From: Lutjanus erythropterus
Taxonomy: Eukaryota > Chordata > Actinopteri > Lutjaniformes > Lutjanidae
Direction of reading: 5' to 3'
DNA: 64,000 nt
Assembly (NCBI GenBank): GCA_020091685.1
Contig: CM034595.1
Span: 22,305,564 to 22,369,563 of the forward strand
The notes beneath the pieces were generated by a model. It was not told the DNA's origin. It was given only the letters and a program-made list of their open reading frames with translations, and ran no database searches. The translations under genes and the position numbers were made by a program. Positions 37,301 through 50,100 of this stretch are shown piece after piece. Position 1 is the stretch's first letter. The number at the start of each line of letters is the position of its first letter.

Positions 37301-40300
37301 TTACACTTGAGGATGTTTAACTTTTAAAATGGCAGCCTTTTTTAGACAGACTGCACAAAATAATGAAGTTCCTCAAAGAAAATTGAATTTTAAGATGCAT
37401 CTCTTCCTTCTTTCACCCCAGTTGATCCATTAAAACAGTCTGCTGGTTGCTGCCAGACAGTCTTTTTTTCCTTACTGTGCTATTTCCAATCTTCTTTTAT
37501 TAGGCCACATTGCTCAATTATTTCAGCAAGTAAGTTTTTCTCTAGGGAAGAGAAATTAGATCTTCTTTGCTGAAGTTTTTAGCTAGCTAGCAAACAATGT
37601 AATGTTTTGTTAAGGAATACAGAGCACTCAAAATCAACGATTTTCTCCTCTATGTTATTCTGACTGTCCGTAATTGTTTTTATAACCCTCTTGTTATGAA
37701 GTTGCTGCTTTGTGTGAAACACTTTGTAACATGGGCTTAGAAAAGGCTCTATAAATAAAGATCATTATAAGTATTATTGTTACTTAGCAGGTCCTGACAC
37801 CACGCAAATTTATTTTCTGTTTATGTATTTATTTTAATTTGGGTCAGCAAGCTTGTACAACAGATCTGTGCTTAATTTTTAATTTGGATGTACTCATTTT
37901 ATACTTAGTTTTGCTAAACTCTGATTAAAATTAATCACAGATTAAATCAATCTTTGTTGGTGCAAAGCTTAATATGGGTTGATAAAGGAAGATCTCTCCC
38001 AGACTCTGAGAATGTAATTAATAGGCACTGACCTCTCCTTTTTTTCACCTGTGGCCCAGTTACAGTCACACACTGTTAAGGACCACAATGAAAAAAAAAA
38101 AAAAAGCTTTTTAGCCTTACGGTGTGGTCCTGATGTTTTTTTGTTTTTGTTTTTCCTGAAGATCATGCATATAAGAGATACCAAATACATCTAATCAACT
38201 AATCAATACACTGAAAAGCCTGCTATGTTAAAAATGCTAGAAAATATACTTTTAGGACAGAAATAACTGGTCAGGGACCCACTGTTTCATGTTATATTCT
38301 ACTAGCTTTTAAAAGACAATTTTATCCCTTTATGGTCACACTTGCACTAATAACATCTAGAGGTTGAGAGTCGGATCGACACACTTGCTCCCCTACAGAC
38401 TGAGCATATTCATAGAGCCATCCAGCTGTAATGTGAGCATTGGAGAGACGCTGGGCAGGGCCAGGGTCAAGGCCCACACACAAATTAGATTGGCATTAAT
38501 CAGGCAGATGTGATTGACATGATGACAGCTTAACCTTGCCCATGAAGGCCCGCGCCGCCTTCCAGCTCCGATCCTTCGGCACTCGACCGCGGGGAGCTAG
38601 CAGAACCATCACAGCTGCTGCTACATTGATCACTGCAGCTGGAGGGTTTGGAAAGGCCTTCAGCTCCGTAAGATTCACCTAAAAAACATTCAAGAATTAC
38701 ATACAATCTTTAGAATGAGTGAAAATGTGGTTGATAAAATGAGGGTTGACAGATGAGGCACCTTGTTGAGGGTGTGCAGTGCTGCTGTAGCAGCTGTTAG
38801 TGATGGCTCTGCCTTGGCTAGGTCATTTTCACAGTCTTTCTGTTTGGCTGAGACTTCTGCCTGGATGACAGCAACCTGTACAAAGCAATAATAATAAATA
38901 AATCACAAAAAGCGCATGTAGTAAATGGCGTGATACGACATCTTACATGTTCATGTGGCATGAAAACCAATAAGTGATGAGGATATCTCACCTTTTGTGC
39001 CTCAACATCCGCAGCCTCTCTCTTGCTGCTAACCCTCTCAGTCTGCAGTCCAATCTTTGTAATTAGAGCCTCAATATTCTGTTTTTTAAAGGTCAGCTCA
39101 GCTTCTTGGGATGCCAATTTAGCTTTTAGATCTTCAACCTAAAACAGAGAAAAGATTATTACACATACACCAATGCGTAATATACTTAATGTCAGGGGAA
39201 AAACCCACACTGTTCAGATCAAACGCTAATCGTATTCCTAATTTGCCTACCTCAAACCCTAACATTATCCTCCTACAGGATATAATAAAGATGTTTACCT
39301 GTGTAGCAGTGGTTTGGAGTTTTTGAAGGCCGCTGTCAAGCCGGTTCATCTTGTGCTGGAGCTGGGCCCGACTCTTCTCCAGAAGGTTCCTGTACAGGGT
39401 GATTTGCTGGAGAAAGCTCTTGGGGGTGGTGTAATTGTACCTCTTCTCATTGCGCTGGTATTTTTCACTTGCCTGGTTGACACTGGTGTGAACGTAGGCC
39501 ATGAAAAGACTGATGGATTCCTGGACGGCAGGCTGTAAAAATAAGCAGACAAGGGGGGAGAGGGGAGAACAGGGCGAGCTGGATTGAGTAGAGTTTAACA
39601 TCTCCAACCTGATGGGGACTGAAATATTATCTTCATAAATTTTGAATTCATCTACAAGTTTTGCCATCTTACTTGGCTGGCCCTGACTTACTCAATCTGA
39701 AATTTAGGTGCAGCTAGCAGGAATGATTAGGCTTTGAAACCTCTGTGAAAATAATGTGTTTAGACCACTGACGTGGAGCTTGTAAAACATGCACACTGTT
39801 TACATTATCTCTGATGTCCTCCAACTTTCTAAACACTGTCTACGGTAGCTGTTGTACTACATTCCAACTAAGTATTTATCATATGGTGCTCAATGACACG
39901 GTGCCTCTATTAATCATACAGTTAGCGATCAATTAAAGCAAAAACAAATGAGCAGAGAATACAAGGATCAAATCTAACCATAACTCACAAAAAGCCATTG
40001 TTAATGATCATGGAGCCAGTAGGAAAAAATCATTATTAATTAAGATCTGACATAATGCTTTCTGACAAAGCGTGCTATGTTCAGTTGAGATACGAAAGAC
40101 GCACTCATTGATTGGCCTCGTGTAACAACTATTAGTGGGCTGTGCATTTCTAACTTTAAATAAATGATCATTTCATTTCTTGTTTCCCTGCCTCTTTAAA
40201 AAGATAAACAATCGTTAATGACTTTAAATATACAGTAATGCCTCACATATTGTTTTGTTTCAACTTTTCACTTTTTATTTTGTTAATGATGTGCATTAAC

Positions 40301-41128
40301 TTAAATGAACACAAAGTCCTCTCTGCATCCACAAGAAAATTTATTCCATACATCCTCCTCTGAATACCTTTATATTATTATTATTATAGGCACCTAAGCA
40401 ATGGAGAAAGTGAGAATGAGGAGCTTTTTGGTTTTGCTACCCCACATTTTGTCTTTTTAAAACTAAACTTATCAGCATACAATATCTGCAATCAGGTGAT
40501 ACATCAATGATCATTGTACTATTTTCAGCAACTGAAAAAAACATGCAATAAAAAAAGATTGCAAACATTTGGAATGCTCTTGGAGCTGTTTAAGTCTAAT
40601 CTGTCGCTGATCTTCCACAGCATGTTTTGGCTGTAAATCAATTAGTCAACTGAATTTGTGAGTCAATGTTTGATAACTTTGCCAGCCCACCCAGCTTAAT
40701 GTTATATTGCTGATTGCATTAGTCCTGCTGATTTTAGTAATCTAAGTATAAAATGCAGTTTACCCACTTATCTCAAATGCAACATTGGGTTTACTCACTT
40801 TTTCAGGAGTTTACCATTATTTAACAGTGGACAGTTTAGCCAGCATACATTTACATAGTTTACCCATCTTTAATTTTAAAACTACATCCAAAAGTATTCA
40901 GATTACATTACATGTTTCTGTAATCAAATTGATTACATTACTAATTACTAAAAATGCCATGTAATTTGTATTTAATAACTAACTGCTTTTCAAAGTAATC
41001 TGACCCAAAGATGGTGCTGAAGTTGCCTCTCCTACTTGTACTAAATTATTACTGCTCTAATAATAACACAGCTTCTTAAGTATTACAGCTACTATTAGGA
41101 CACAGCCATGAACATCCACACATGGACA

Positions 41129-41170
<42 letters not shown>

Positions 41171-44100
41171 GGAGAGTAAAAGTCTGGCACATGTTCACAT
41201 ATGTGATGACACTTCCTGGTTGTGACAGCTGTGCCTCCTTAGAGGGTCGTTATGTGCTTAATCACTCTTCTCTCATTAACATAAATGATTCCGGGTTGTG
41301 ATCGTTCCATTGCTATGATGGAAAACAATGATATGCCTGCACTCACTGTGAGTCTCCAGGCATGTGTTCAGCAATTTGTCAGTACCTCAGCAGAGAACTA
41401 ATGATGAGGGATCTATGGAGACGTTAATCCAGCTGCACTGTAGTAATTAGAAGGTGTTCATTAAAGTCTAACTCAGTCTGGGGTAAAGGAGGTACATGGG
41501 AAACCTCAGGAGGATACTGTACTGTATGTCACAACCACAGATGCATTTATGACAGCCAATACTGATATCTGCAATAATATTATATAGTTCCCATGAAAAA
41601 GGGAGCCACAAAGTATCATCCCATTCAGGATTTGACTATTAGGATGAGAGAGGAGGTGAGATAAAGTACTTGGGTTCAAAGGCCTGACCTCAATGCCTTC
41701 GATTTCTTGGATGAACCTGTAGCTGACCGACTGCAGAGCCTCTGAGGTCCAAGGATGGAACCAGTCAATGGAGGTGCACTGGACGAGAGCAGGGAATCGA
41801 CGGGCCCTAACAGGAAGGGAACTGCCGACGGGTGACAAACACAGTACCACCTACAAAGATGAAAGCAGGGAGACAAAGAGTCACCCAAGCACACACACTG
41901 TACACAAACAGGCCTGTACAAATCCCCAAACTCCAGCATGACAAGATATGCAGCCAAGCACACATAGGAAAATTAACACAAGTCATAGATATCACAGATG
42001 CATCCAAAAGGGAAACCATAACTGGCAGCCTTCTGTGCCCCCACTTTCATCAACTTGGCATGTGGACAGGCAGCCGCATTCCCAGTTGGTCTGAGCAGAC
42101 GGTGACGCTACCAGAGGCCCTGGCGCAAAGACTAGCTGGATGGCATGCTTGTAGACTGAGACAAGAATTTCCTTCCTTTTAACCCCCCAGTTTGTCTGGC
42201 TCTGTTAATTCAGCTTGTCAAACATATTTAATAACATTACACAGCAGCTGTGCTTTTAATTTTCTGGCTCAAACATGCTGGAGTATGTGTAAGATTTTCT
42301 CATTAATGTCTTGTTATGAATGTTGGCTGTGAAGTGCTCTTGAAAATAATCTTGTACACACACATATATATGTTTGTTTGTTTTATTACAGGCTACAGTA
42401 TATGAATAACGTGGTGCTGATGCCATATACAAACTGCATTTTAGAACAATTTTCTACCTCTCTTGGACTGGGTTACACCTACAAAGATTATTTTAATTTC
42501 AAAATCTGAGAAACAATAAGTTGTTGACATAAAGTATCTTACCTAGACATCACAAAACAGCAGTGACAGATAATTTAAAACATTATCAAGACAAAATCTG
42601 TTTGACTCAAAGAGCCATTACATATCAGTAACTCATTTTTCAGACTGATTGGGCTGAAAGAACTAGAGAATTATGTCTTCTTTAAAAAGAAAAGACTATA
42701 CCGTGAGCTGCAGTCGCACTCGGTCAGTAAAGAATCTCCAGCAGTTCTCCCTGCTGTCCAGCAAGCCCAGGGCTCGGACCTCAGCTTTCACAGCCGACAC
42801 AATTCCTTCAATCTCCTCCTCACTGAAGAGTTCAGGAATTTCTCCTGGTGGGAAAAGCACAGTCAGAATCATAGACTGACAAGCTGCAGCTCTCAGATAC
42901 AGAATGATTTCAAAGACTGAGTAAGTTTTTATAAGTGTGCAGAAACAGTATGAACATTATGGAGTTTGGGTCTGACCTGATGCCAGCAAGTCATTTATAA
43001 TGACCAGAAACCGCTCATCAGGTATCTGTGCATCAGTAAGGAGAAGAGCCACACGCTGGTTCTTCACTCCAGTCTTGAGGAACAAGCCTGCCAGATCCAT
43101 CTGAATAAAACCACACATCCAATGAATGGGCCCTTTCTGCATAGTGGTCCCACTGATATAGAGTCCATTAAAGAATTTCAAATTGTTCAACAATAATCAA
43201 TGGAACAGCACAAGTCCCATGAAGGAGCTTTGATTTTTCAAGAGGCTATTAAATGATTACATTGACAAACGTGCTTCATCAATGAGATATTGAAATGTTT
43301 CCCCGTGGCTTTAAATAGTATCTGACAAGTTTATGCATCGGTTGGGAACAAAACTGAATTACATCAATATCCTGCCTGAAGACGGAAGGAAAACTGATCT
43401 AGACATTTCTTGATTTAAGCAAATTATAAAAAGTGATGGATCACTTAAAGGTTGTACATTTTCATAAGAGCACATTTTATGAGGTTATAACTGTGCTTGA
43501 TATCTGTTCGGCTGCAACGTATTAACAACATTAGTATTTACCTTGAGGTCCTGGATGCTATAACCCTTGCTCAGAGTGATTTGGAAGACTTCCACAGAGG
43601 ATATGTAGGCAGCCAGACGAGTCAGGCTTTGCTTCCCACTGCCCCCGACCCCAACCAGTAAGCCATGACCCCTTGGAAACTCCAGGATACGACTGATGCG
43701 ACAGCTGGTAACAGCACAATCTTTGTTATGCCACCAAACATCTCTATCCAACCAAATGTTATGAATCTATACAGACTGTATTTAAACACATTAATAAGTT
43801 GTCTGCATGTCAGCAGCATGGATGATTTTAACCTACAGTATGTCAGTAACTCACAAGTTATTAACTTGGTTTCCTCCATTAAATGGCCATCTTAATTTGT
43901 TCATTCATTCAACCTTTATTTGTACTTGAGTTATCATTCAGGGGTGTCCCTAATTTACAGTGACACTCAGTCAGTTACAGAAACAAAAAACAGAAAACAA
44001 CAACAAATCTATATACATACATACTACATACATACATACTATTATATATATAATAGAGAAAGACAACACAAAATTAGCTACTAAAAATGTTAAAACTTTA

Positions 44101-47100
44101 CATCTATGGATGGAATTTGATATACAAGTTAGATTAAATTGCCATATGAATTAAAGTACAGTTATATTGATAACCTAAATAAGATAGTTAGTTTGAGAGA
44201 TAAATACAGTTGTGTAAAACAATTACAAGAAGAGAGTGGGATGTTTAAGATCAAATTTCTGAAATGTATATTTACTAAAATTGCTTATGTCCTTTTCTTA
44301 CAATTTTTATGTCATGTTTATAAGCTCTAGCTTTAGTTAATGTGTGTTAGGTGTATTAGGCTTAATTTCGGATGCCAAACACTTACCTTAATATTTTACC
44401 CAGTACACTATGATCATTATAATAAGTATAATAATATGGGAACCAGTTTACTTACACATGTTGTATTGCATCTTCAAACAGCACCAGATTCATGGCTGCA
44501 TTGAGCTCATTGTAGCTCTCCAAGGCATCTGTCAGGATGGACCTGAGCACAGACCAGTCTGTAACAGGAGTGTAGGAGGCTTCATCACCAGTTTGGGCAA
44601 AGTGGCAATAGAGGAGGGGCTGCTTTGTCACCTTTTTGTCCTCCAGTCCCTGGAAGAGGACAAGCATAATAAATCATTTAAATCTTCCGGTCAATGTTGC
44701 TATCTGAAGGGGGAGAACAGAAATTTATACGGTTTACACTATTTATCAGAATCTGTATTGCACCTCAAAGCATTCATGCACAGTCTCCATCTGGAGCTTC
44801 CGGAAGAGCTGCAGGTCCATGACATCTACCAGTCTGTCTGAGTACACTCTGCAGGACTCGTGGAGCCACAACAGTGCCAGGTCAGTGCTCTCTTTCATAC
44901 TCTCAGGTCCAGCAAACAGGATGCCCTGAATAACACAGAATATCATATCAATATTTGACTTTCCAGTTTTCAATTCAAAAGTCAAATTGCACAAATTTCT
45001 TGCTGTCAGCGCTACCTGAAAGACGTTAGACAGGTCTCGCAGATTAAATGTGTAGTGAAATTTGATGGCTGTGGGCAGAAAGCTGTGAACCATCTTGTGA
45101 TGAAGAGTTATGGCAGCTTGGATTACAGTTGGAGCACTCCTCTGAACCAGCGGACTGAAGAGCTGCTGCTTCAGGTGGCCACAGAGGATCTGGCTAAAGA
45201 TGGACATCTGAGCCTCAGCTGAAGGGAAGTTCACTGCAAACACTGAGAAATGTCTCTGTAAAGAGCAAAGGCACAACCATATCTCAGAAAATATATAGCA
45301 GTGTATGATCTTAATTAGTAAAAGATGCTAGTTTAGGGATGACTTAAATGTAACCCCAACAACTTCTGCAAGATCCTAGGCCAACACTTTAAAACTAATT
45401 TATTTGGAAATATGTTTTTAAACTACTACTAATCTACTGCTACAACATTAATAATATATCCTCACCATGCTGCCACTTGAGCATAAATTATGTTGAAATC
45501 TGTTACATGTTTTATTTATGCTCTAAACCACACTGGAGATTAAAGATCAGCTGCTGAAAATTCTTCCTCAATATGTTCATCCTTTTCTCTGCAAACAAGT
45601 GCGAAGAAGGAAGAACAAGATGAAGATGATGAATTTATTTTAGCCACCCGGCATCACTTTAAATGTATACTATAGAATACTTTACTGCTTACTTTGCCAT
45701 CAGACAGCCTTTTCTGATGGGAAACCACTGTTATATAAGTCAGACAATAACACAAACAAACTAACCAATTGAGGCAGTGGTAGACCACCAATTCCTGTGT
45801 TCTGTGAGCAAGAATTAAAGTTTTTGCCAATGGAGTTCATTTGAAGAAAGTAATATTTGGCTTATATAACAGCAGTTTCCCCAAAAAGCTGTTTACCAGC
45901 AATATTAAGTGGTGAAAGTGGGTCTTTTTTAGGTGAGTAAAATATGTTTTGCTGCTGACACTGTCCACAGCAGTACATTGTTTTGCTTCCTCTATCAGTA
46001 TTCTCGCTGCTTCGCCAAACTGAGGGTGTGCTGACTGCTATTTACCATAGGCAATACTACACTTACTATTGATAAGTACCTCATACAACCTCTCTTCAAA
46101 TAACCTGAACTATGCCTTACATGCATCACCAGAAAATAAGATTAAGGGCAATTTCAATGACAAACATACCTGTAGTCTGGGGTTGATACTGAAGCTCCCA
46201 GCAGTTGGATTCATGCAGGCGACATACTGCGTGTTGTGTATTTCTTTTAGGGTCAGTTTCTGTCTGTCATACCTACAAAGAGAGGTTTAATAAGCATAAC
46301 ACACCACAGTTTGGCAAAATGTTTAATGCTGTGGCTCAAACATACAAATGATAAACTGGTACTAAGTGGGGTCTTCTCACCAGTGCCCATAATCCAGATG
46401 CTGGCGTATGAGTGTGTGAGGTTGCACTGTTCCATAACTGTCAACAGCTGGCATGTTCATATCATCTATGAAGTAGACCATCCTTCTGTTGGCTACAGGG
46501 GAGTAGCTCCTGCCTGCTTTTTTCTCTAATGGCCGCTCAAGAATTGCTTCAAGAGAAAGCAAACTGAACATCAACCAAACTAAAACTGTAACACATAAAA
46601 GAGCTAGAATAATATTACCCTAATTAAATCGATCAAACTTTTGAAATGTGAGAATGTCATGATTGCAAAAACACCTGAGGGTAAAGCTTTCAAGGTCAGC
46701 ACATTACCAGCAGATGGTGCTACAGTTTACATGATGTGCTATGGAACAATCAAAAAACCCCACTCACCCTGCAGCATGAGGGAGGTAGTGTAGTAGTTGA
46801 AGGGTACTTTTGTAGTCATGTAACTCTCTGGCAGACAGTCTAACTTGTTCCTGACAAGTGCAGTCTTTCCCACTCCAGCATTCCCCACAAGCATCACTGG
46901 CTGTCTCCTCTCCAGCAACAAGTCCATGAAGTACCGAAGACGCACGGTCTCTGCTGTGTGTACCAGAACAGCCTGCAATCATAGAAACAGCAGGAAGACA
47001 GAGAACAGAAACATACATAGTTATTATGGCTTTCTTTGAGTGTGATTTATTGACAGACATGTGTTCAGTGAATTGTATGTGATTTATAATTTCTTGTATT

Positions 47101-50100
47101 TCCCCAGTACACCACAACTATTCTGTCATAATAGCATCATTTGCTCAGAACAAAACCCTACTAATTACGGCTCAGCAAGAGCCTTTGGAGCATTCACAGC
47201 TGTACGCAGGAGCATAAAGAAAGACAATAGAGCGTGGGTGATAGCTCAAGCCTTGTTGCTCATGCCTTCACCCCCACACAGTCTGGTATGGGGTGTAGTA
47301 GATGGTAATCAGACACAGTGGAAAGCCTATCATCCATTCTAGCACCCCTGCCATAACCTCATGATGTGACTTTACCCTCTCTTATTATGTTCACTGAGGC
47401 AGACATGCATTTTTAATATGCCTGTATTGTTCATTTTTGGTTATTTTTCTTTAAGAAGGTTGCTTCTTGTGATTATGTATATGATTATTTTAAAAGTCTG
47501 TGTTTGTGGAGTTACATGAAGAGTCCTACTCTTTGATATTTATAGCAGCTTGTGTGTTCCTACCTGTAATGGTGTACAACTTTCCATTTCAAAGAGAGGC
47601 ACAGTATCACTCCAGGGCAAGAACCGTCTGGTTTGAGGGTCAAGGTAGTAGTCAAACACAGTCCCCTGTGCTGGTAGTTTCACTGTCTTCATTTCTTTGG
47701 TCCACCACTGACTGAACTCTACCCGGTAATCACAGAGCTGGGAAAATCATGGAAGATATAATATCATGCATTAATTCATACCATTTCAATAGACAACCCT
47801 GCCATTAGTCCAAATGATTGACAGTTTAGCTCGTCTTATTCTTGGTCACTTGACACTCTTGACATGTCTCTTAACAAAAGGCCCTCAATAAAGGCCTCAG
47901 CCTATATTTATACATTTATGAAAGAACAAAGACAAAGCTAAGATTGACTGGAACTCGGTGGACTTTTACCAGGAGTACTGACAAAGTATCCAATAACACT
48001 GTCCAACAGGGACAAATGTTGAGTTTTGAGCACACGAGAATTAAAACTAAGCTTTATTAACTTTATTAGGACACAAACATATCTGCAGAGTATATTATGT
48101 TAAAACTCATGTCTCCAAATTGTCCTTAAAGTTGGTATGTATCACTTCACTTATAATTTCATAACTTACAGCAATTTGCATACTTATATGCATACATTAA
48201 AAGAGCACAAGTTGAGGCAGCTGCAACTCAGCAGAAGAGGGAGTTTTCCAAACAGAAGATCTGCGGTTGGACCCCTGGCTCCCTCAAGTCCGCATGTCTA
48301 AGTATCTTTGGGCAAGATACAGAACCCAAAATTGCTCCCAATGTGTGAATATGTATGGGTGAGTATTAATTAATTTCTGATCAGCAGAAAGTATGCTCAC
48401 ATACTTTCACCGCACCATTTTATTTAGTTTATGTTGTGTCTTGATTTATATAGCTGACTTTATGTTTGTTCTTTGACCCTATAGGTGCTTGTTTGCTCAT
48501 TTTTGTGGTTTTTGAATGCATAGTTCTTATTAAGGTGAGATTTCTTTTATAAGCCTTCAAGGTTTTTTTTAAATCACACCTGCACAATTTGCTTCTTTTA
48601 ATTCTCTTGTTAGTGCATTTCTTCTGTTACTGTGCTAAATAAATAAATAAATAATACTTCCTTAAAAAATATTCAAACCGATGAATTAATTATCAAAATT
48701 GTTAACTGATTAATTTACTAGTTGACATGTAAAATGGAGGTTGAGTTGTTATTCCATATTCAATTTCATCTACCTGCATCAAACCAAAGCAATACCTGAT
48801 CTTGATACAGAGCTCCACCAAAAGCCCAGATGCAGGCAAAGGTGAAGTAGGTCTCGTAGAGCTCACGTGGAGAGTCAGATGGAACATTTTCTGGTGTTAA
48901 GAGGCAGTCGAGGAGAGTGCAGAGAGTCTGAGCGAGAAGAAAATAATTCATTATATTGTGATTTGCTGACTGCATAGGCATACGAAAGTACAACTAATTC
49001 CACTATGCATGCTTGCATGTTGTATACCTGCACCATAGAGTTTTCTGGGATAAGAGTGATGGTCTTGAAGGTGTTTCTCATCTGTTCTAGACAACGTGGA
49101 ACATATTTTTCAAACAGTATGGTGAGGTGGGCCCTCTCTGTCTGCCGTTCTCGTTGGTCAATCCAGCTGGCAACGTACCTGAGCAACAAATAAAGGAATA
49201 ATTTCATATCGCAATGCTGATCTGAATCAGCTGCTGCAGTTACATATACTTCCATTACAAATAATGTCTCTTTCTTCAGTTATCCTCATTCTGATTAGAG
49301 ATCCCAATTTGACCGTTTACATAATAAAGATGCTATAATAAAGTGATCCAATAACATGTGCATTCACATGCCCAAAAGCCCATAATATAACATATATAAC
49401 TTTGTTGACAAGGGCAAGGCGGTTCTGCCTGCTGAAAAGCATCTAATCTGCTGGAAATATATTGGAAGAAGAAGAAGCATTTGGGCTGTTTTTTATTTGA
49501 TGGTTTGATGGTTTTCAGCTTTGTTAATCTTTTAAAATATATTTTTTTTAATTGTTGTTTCAAGCCTTTCAGTTACTGAGCATTCAACAATCTCAAATCT
49601 TTTAAGGTCTCCAACAGAAAAATTGTTTCAGTTATAGGCCAGTTTTGTTTTGCTTTGCTACTGTCACATCAGGTGACATGAACAAACATGTTCATGTCAC
49701 CTGATGTTACTTCCACATGGGGCAAACAGAGTGCAGGCAAAATATGTTTATTCCAATCAGGGAAAAAAGATTAGATTAAATTGATTATCAGGCACTAATA
49801 CTTTCCTACTGAACAGACTATCAAATGTTTTCACCCCCCTTTCAATCCGATTGAAAAGTCCTTCTGATCGGGCCAGTCTCCTCCAACTGAGGTGCTTACA
49901 TGAGACTTTTTTGCTCTAATTAGGCTAATATTCTGATTATTAGCGTAATATCGGGGTTCATGTAAACACAGGTAGTGTCTTTTGGGCACAAAACATTTAA
50001 AAAATATTATTACTAGAACTAATGTTATGAAGGCACCCTTCAGTTTCACATAATACAATCACTTTAGTGTAACAAGCACAAACACCTGATACACAACAAC

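Noticed and set aside
39533-39667. Extension of the stalk exon into [18 protein letters not shown]
   Set aside because: The open frame simply continues into the intron. A good acceptor (TTTTTACAG) precedes PAVQES, and the upstream exon joins there in phase.
46540-46575. Acceptor GTTCAG upstream of the AAA3 Walker B exon
   Set aside because: It leaves a phase mismatch with the preceding exon's donor. CTTGAAG restores [15 protein letters not shown].
48774-48796. Alternative donor extending exon 48796-48927 by 22 nt (GATGCAG then GTAGAT)
   Set aside because: The extension shifts the frame and breaks the conserved GALYQDQ to LCDYRVEF junction; the donor after GATCAG keeps it.
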